Assembly: GCA_900318355.1 (NCBI GenBank)
Contig: ONKE01000037.1
Span: 1 to 47,431, forward strand
Length of the DNA: 47,431 nt
Source of the DNA: an uncultured Bacteroidales bacterium
GTDB taxonomy: Bacteria > Bacteroidota > Bacteroidia > Bacteroidales > UBA932
Direction of reading: 5' to 3'
Of this stretch, positions 44,485 through 47,431 are shown piece after piece. The stretch's first letter is position 1, and each line of letters opens with the position of its first letter. The notes beneath the pieces were generated by a model, which worked only from the letters and a program-made list of their open reading frames with translations, did no database searches and was not told the origin of the DNA. The translations under genes and the position numbers were made by a program.

Positions 44485-44988
44485 ATGAGGCACAATAAAG
44501 CAATCAATCATCTGGGCCGCAAGAGCAGCCACCGCAAGGCGATGCTCGCCAACATGGCTTGCTCCCTGATTCAGCACAAGCGCATCGTTACCACGGTCGC
44601 CAAAGCCAAGGCCCTGAAGATGTATGTCGAGCCGATCATCACCAAGTCCAAGGAGGATACCACCCACTCCCGCCGCGTTGTCTTCAGCTACCTGAAAGAC
44701 AAGAACGCCGTGACCGAACTGTTCCGCGTCATCTCCCCGAAGATCGCCGACCGTCCGGGAGGATACCTCCGTGTACTGCATGTCGGTTTCCGTCCGGGTG
44801 ACGCCAGTGAGATGGCTCTCGTAGAGTTTGTCGACTTCAACGAAGCCGCGCTCGCCGGTACCCAGAAGAAAGAGGCAAAGAAGACCACTCGCCGCAGCCG
44901 CGCAAAGAAGGCCGATGCTCCCGCAGCAGAGGCTCAGGCGCCTGCCGAGCAGGCAGCCGAGGCCGCAGAAGAGCCCAAGGCAGAATAA
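44485..44988 (+). CDS. rplQ: 50S ribosomal protein L17 with acidic Ala/Glu-rich tail
   Basis: A 167-residue protein whose first 120 residues are typical L17 ([61 protein letters not shown]). The last 45 or so form a Lys/Arg stretch followed by a low-complexity Ala/Pro/Glu tail, probably disordered, longer than the E. coli protein. It is the last gene of the operon, just before a terminator. Confidence 0.95.
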   Translation: MRHNKAINHLGRKSSHRKAMLANMACSLIQHKRIVTTVAKAKALKMYVEPIITKSKEDTTHSRRVVFSYLKDKNAVTELFRVISPKIADRPGGYLRVLHVGFRPGDASEMALVEFVDFNEAALAGTQKKEAKKTTRRSRAKKADAPAAEAQAPAEQAAEAAEEPKAE

Positions 44989-44992
44989 GGCG

Positions 44993-45026
44993 AAAAAGGC
45001 GATCCTGGAAGGGTTCGCCTTTTTTC
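44993..45026 (+). terminator. Rho-independent terminator of the ribosomal protein operon
   Basis: AAAAAGGCGA (44993-45002) pairs with TCGCCTTTTT (45015-45024), the inner CC/GG pairs extend the stem, and a run of six or more T follows. It begins four bases after the rplQ stop. Confidence 0.88.
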
Positions 45027-45088
45027 GTTTCTATTTTGCGGGCGTGCGCCCATTCATTGATTATTAATTCTTAACACAATTTAAGCTT

Positions 45089-47278
45089 ATGGATTATCTG
45101 TTCTATTTCGTGCCTGTGGCGGCGGTTATCGCGCTGCTCTTTGCATGGATTTTCTTCCGTCAGATGATGAAGGAAAGCGAGGGTACTCCCACCATGAAGG
45201 AGATCGCCCAGTATGTGCGTGAGGGAGCAATGGCCTACCTCAAGCAGCAGTACAAGGTGGTCATTATCGTTTTCGCCGTTCTGGCCGTGTTCTTCGCTAT
45301 CCTGGCCTACGGTTTCGGTGTCCAGAACCCCTGGGTTCCGTTCGCCTTCCTGACCGGCGGTTTCTTCAGTGGCCTTGCCGGCTTCGTCGGCATGAAGACT
45401 GCAACTTACGCTTCGGCCCGCACGGCCAACGCCACCAGCCGCAGCCTCAACTCCGGTCTTAAGATCGCATTCCGCAGCGGCGCCGTCATGGGGCTGACCG
45501 TTGTCGGACTCGGACTTCTCGATATCTCCATCTGGTGGCTCATCCTCAACGCATTCGTCGAGGAAGCTACTGATGCCCAGAAACTTGTCGTCATCACCAC
45601 TACGATGCTGACCTTCGGTATGGGTGCTTCCACCCAGGCCCTCTTCGCCCGTGTCGGCGGCGGTATCTACACCAAGGCCGCTGACGTAGGCGCCGACATC
45701 GTCGGCAAGGTCGAGCAGGATATCCCCGAAGACGATCCCCGCAACCCTGCCACCATCGCAGACAACGTGGGTGACAACGTAGGCGACGTCGCCGGTATGG
45801 GCGCCGACCTCTACGAGTCCTATTGCGGTTCCATCCTCGCTACCATGGCCCTTGGCGCCTCCGCGTTCTTCAGCGACGGTACCGCCGTACAGATCCGCGC
45901 CATCATGGCCCCGATGCTGATTGCCGCTATCGGCGTGGTCCTTTCCATCATCGGTATTTTCGCAGTCCGCACCAAGGAAGGCGCTTCGCTGAAAGACCTT
46001 CTGGGCTCTCTGAGCGTCGGTACCAACCTGGCCGCCGTCCTCATCGCAGTCCTTTCCTTCGGTGTTTTCTATCTCCTCGGCTTCCCCAACTGGTGGCAGA
46101 TGTCCCTTAGCGTGATCTCCGGTCTTCTGGCCGGCGTCGTCATCGGCAAGGTCACCGAATACTACACCTCCCACTCCTACAAGCCGACCCAGAAGCTGGC
46201 CGAAAGCTCCCAGACCGGTCCCGCCACCGTCATCATCAACGGCGTCGGCCTCGGTATGATCTCCACGGCCGTTCCGGTTGTCACCATCGCCGCCGCCATC
46301 CTTCTGGCTTACGGCTTCGCCACCGGTTTCGTCTTCTCGACCGATACCCTCAGCATGGGCCTTTACGGCATTTCCATCGCCGCTGTCGGTATGCTCTCGA
46401 CCCTCGGCATTACCCTTGCGACCGACGCCTACGGCCCTATCGCCGACAACGCCGGCGGCAACGCCCAGATGTCCGAGCTCGATCCTTCCGTCCGTGAAAA
46501 GACCGACATCCTCGACTCCCTCGGCAACACCACAGCCGCTACCGGCAAGGGCTTCGCCATCGGCAGTGCCGCCCTTACCGCCCTGGCCCTCCTTGCCTCC
46601 TACATCGAGGAAATCAAGATCGGCCTCGGCCACATCGGAAAGACCACCCTCGAGGTCGGAGACAAGGTTGTCAACACCGTTTCCGCTTCCATCACCGACA
46701 TCGTAAACTACTACGATATCACCCTGATGAACCCGAAGGTCCTGGTGGGCGTATTCATCGGCTCCATGATGGCATTCCTGTTCTGCGGCCTCACCATGAA
46801 CGCCGTGGGCCGTGCCGCTGAAAAGATGGTCGTCGAGGTCCGTCGCCAGTTCCGCGAGATCGCCGGCATCCTCGAAGGCAAGCAGCGTCCGGACTACACC
46901 TCCTGCGTGCGCATTTCCACCAAGGCTGCACAGCATGAGATGATATTCCCTTCGGTCCTCGCTATCATCGTTCCTATGCTGGTCGGTGTGCTTCTCGGCC
47001 CTGCCGGCGTCATCGGCCTGCTGGCCGGCGGCCTCGGTGCAGGTTTCGTCCTGGCCATCTTCCTGGCCAACTCCGGCGGCGCCTGGGACAATGCCAAGAA
47101 GTATGTTGAGGAAGGCCACTTCGGCGGCAAGAACTCCCCGTCCCACCACGCCACCGTCGTCGGCGACACCGTGGGCGACCCGTTCAAGGACACCTCAGGT
47201 CCTTCGCTGAACATCCTCATCAAGCTCATGAGCATGGTCTCCATCGTCATGGCCGGCCTGACCGTGATGCTGCACTAG
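45089..47278 (+). CDS. hppA: Membrane-bound ion-pumping pyrophosphatase, K+-dependent type
   Basis: A 729-residue, about 16-helix enzyme that couples pyrophosphate hydrolysis to Na+ and/or H+ export. Substrate-binding motifs are [44 protein letters not shown] and the C-terminal [14 protein letters not shown] / [22 protein letters not shown]. The [10 protein letters not shown] motif carries Ala where K+-independent enzymes have Lys, so this is the K+-dependent subfamily, which in Bacteroidota usually pumps Na+. It is a single gene behind the ribosomal operon terminator; no clear promoter box was seen in 45027-45088. Confidence 0.95.
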   Translation: MDYLFYFVPVAAVIALLFAWIFFRQMMKESEGTPTMKEIAQYVREGAMAYLKQQYKVVIIVFAVLAVFFAILAYGFGVQNPWVPFAFLTGGFFSGLAGFVGMKTATYASARTANATSRSLNSGLKIAFRSGAVMGLTVVGLGLLDISIWWLILNAFVEEATDAQKLVVITTTMLTFGMGASTQALFARVGGGIYTKAADVGADIVGKVEQDIPEDDPRNPATIADNVGDNVGDVAGMGADLYESYCGSILATMALGASAFFSDGTAVQIRAIMAPMLIAAIGVVLSIIGIFAVRTKEGASLKDLLGSLSVGTNLAAVLIAVLSFGVFYLLGFPNWWQMSLSVISGLLAGVVIGKVTEYYTSHSYKPTQKLAESSQTGPATVIINGVGLGMISTAVPVVTIAAAILLAYGFATGFVFSTDTLSMGLYGISIAAVGMLSTLGITLATDAYGPIADNAGGNAQMSELDPSVREKTDILDSLGNTTAATGKGFAIGSAALTALALLASYIEEIKIGLGHIGKTTLEVGDKVVNTVSASITDIVNYYDITLMNPKVLVGVFIGSMMAFLFCGLTMNAVGRAAEKMVVEVRRQFREIAGILEGKQRPDYTSCVRISTKAAQHEMIFPSVLAIIVPMLVGVLLGPAGVIGLLAGGLGAGFVLAIFLANSGGAWDNAKKYVEEGHFGGKNSPSHHATVVGDTVGDPFKDTSGPSLNILIKLMSMVSIVMAGLTVMLH

Positions 47279-47431
47279 ACCAACCGCGCACATGCGTGGA
47301 GGGTAACACCCTGAGTCACATTTATTTATGCGAAATGGCTGTCTCGCGTGGATTCAAGCGTGAAATGCAACTGAATCGTCAATCTGAGTTAAAGATTTAA
47401 ATATTTCATTTGGTGTTGAATAGCCTAGCCT
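47279..47431. other. Downstream region without a recognised gene
   Basis: This AT-richer stretch after hppA contains a small hairpin AGGGT-AAC-ACCCT (47300-47312) with no strong T-run, so it is at best a weak terminator. No coding region, RNA gene or promoter of the usual type is visible before the window ends. Confidence 0.5.

Noticed and set aside
45071-47149. A 692-codon open frame antisense to hppA, and similar long minus-strand frames inside the SusC, protease and rpoA genes (e.g. 864-1610, 2937-4337, 7913-9277, 10319-12259)
   Set aside because: They arise from the third-position G/C bias of the true genes; their translations are low-complexity Gly/Val/Asp/Glu-rich chains without family motifs or proper starts.
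47335-47400. 21-residue open frame after hppA
   Set aside because: No ribosome-binding site, promoter or similarity supports it; such frames are expected by chance.
1-47431. CRISPR arrays, transposases, prophage or integron features
   Set aside because: No spaced direct-repeat array, transposase or phage gene was found on either strand.

Overview
The window looks like a chromosomal segment of a GC-rich member of the Bacteroidales (Bacteroidota). Supporting signs are a SusC/SusD pair, many lipoproteins with a Cys-x-Lys-acidic start to the mature protein, families largely confined to this phylum (DUF4270, DUF4294, DUF4783, DUF3098, a GT5-only glycogen synthase), and repeated promoters of the phylum-specific type (TTTG-like -33, TAnnTTTG -7). 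A gut lineage related to Rikenellaceae or Cryptobacteroides is a guess from base composition and gene content; I could not test it.

Layout. 1-83: 3' truncated tRNA-Ser(GGA) on the minus strand. 84-482: non-coding region with the tRNA promoter, an inverted repeat, a probable SusC promoter and a structured leader. 483-15785: a tight eight-gene plus-strand operon encoding a SusC-like TonB-dependent transporter, a SusD-like lipoprotein, a large surface lipoprotein, a subtilisin-like (S8) lipoprotein protease, a small lipocalin-like lipoprotein, a large lectin-fold-like lipoprotein, a second S8 lipoprotein protease with an EF-hand-like loop and cadherin-like modules, and a beta-barrel outer-membrane protein. 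I read it as a protein/peptide capture, cleavage and import locus rather than a glycan locus, because no glycoside hydrolase is present. 15782-19685 (minus): an operon of a sigma-54-type response regulator lacking its DNA-binding domain, a membrane polyferredoxin that looks like a NapH-NapG fusion, and a Tat-exported aldo/keto reductase with two C-terminal [4Fe-4S] motifs.

19782-34089: housekeeping and envelope genes: cmk-ispH, efp with a tandem FGE-fold lipoprotein, a DUF4783 gene, rlmH with a very large NtrY-like histidine kinase, DUF4270 with a GT5-only glycogen synthase, then ftsX-DUF3098-uppP-lpxH, and a DUF4294 gene. Between lpxH and the DUF4294 gene lies a striking 166-bp element closed by a perfect 22-bp inverted repeat that carries the stop codons of both neighbours.

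34253-44988: a ribosomal protein operon that begins abruptly at rplP, with its own promoter and a possible 20-residue leader peptide. It runs rplP-rpmC-rpsQ-rplN-rplX-rplE-rpsN-rpsH-rplF-rplR-rpsE-rpmD-rplO-secY-map-infA-rpmJ-rpsM-rpsK-rpsD-rpoA-rplQ and ends at a strong terminator. The proximal S10-operon genes (rpsJ to rpsC) are not upstream as they normally would be. 45089-47278: a membrane-bound, K+-dependent-type pyrophosphatase. 47279-47431: no recognisable gene. I saw no CRISPR array, transposase, prophage or rRNA gene.
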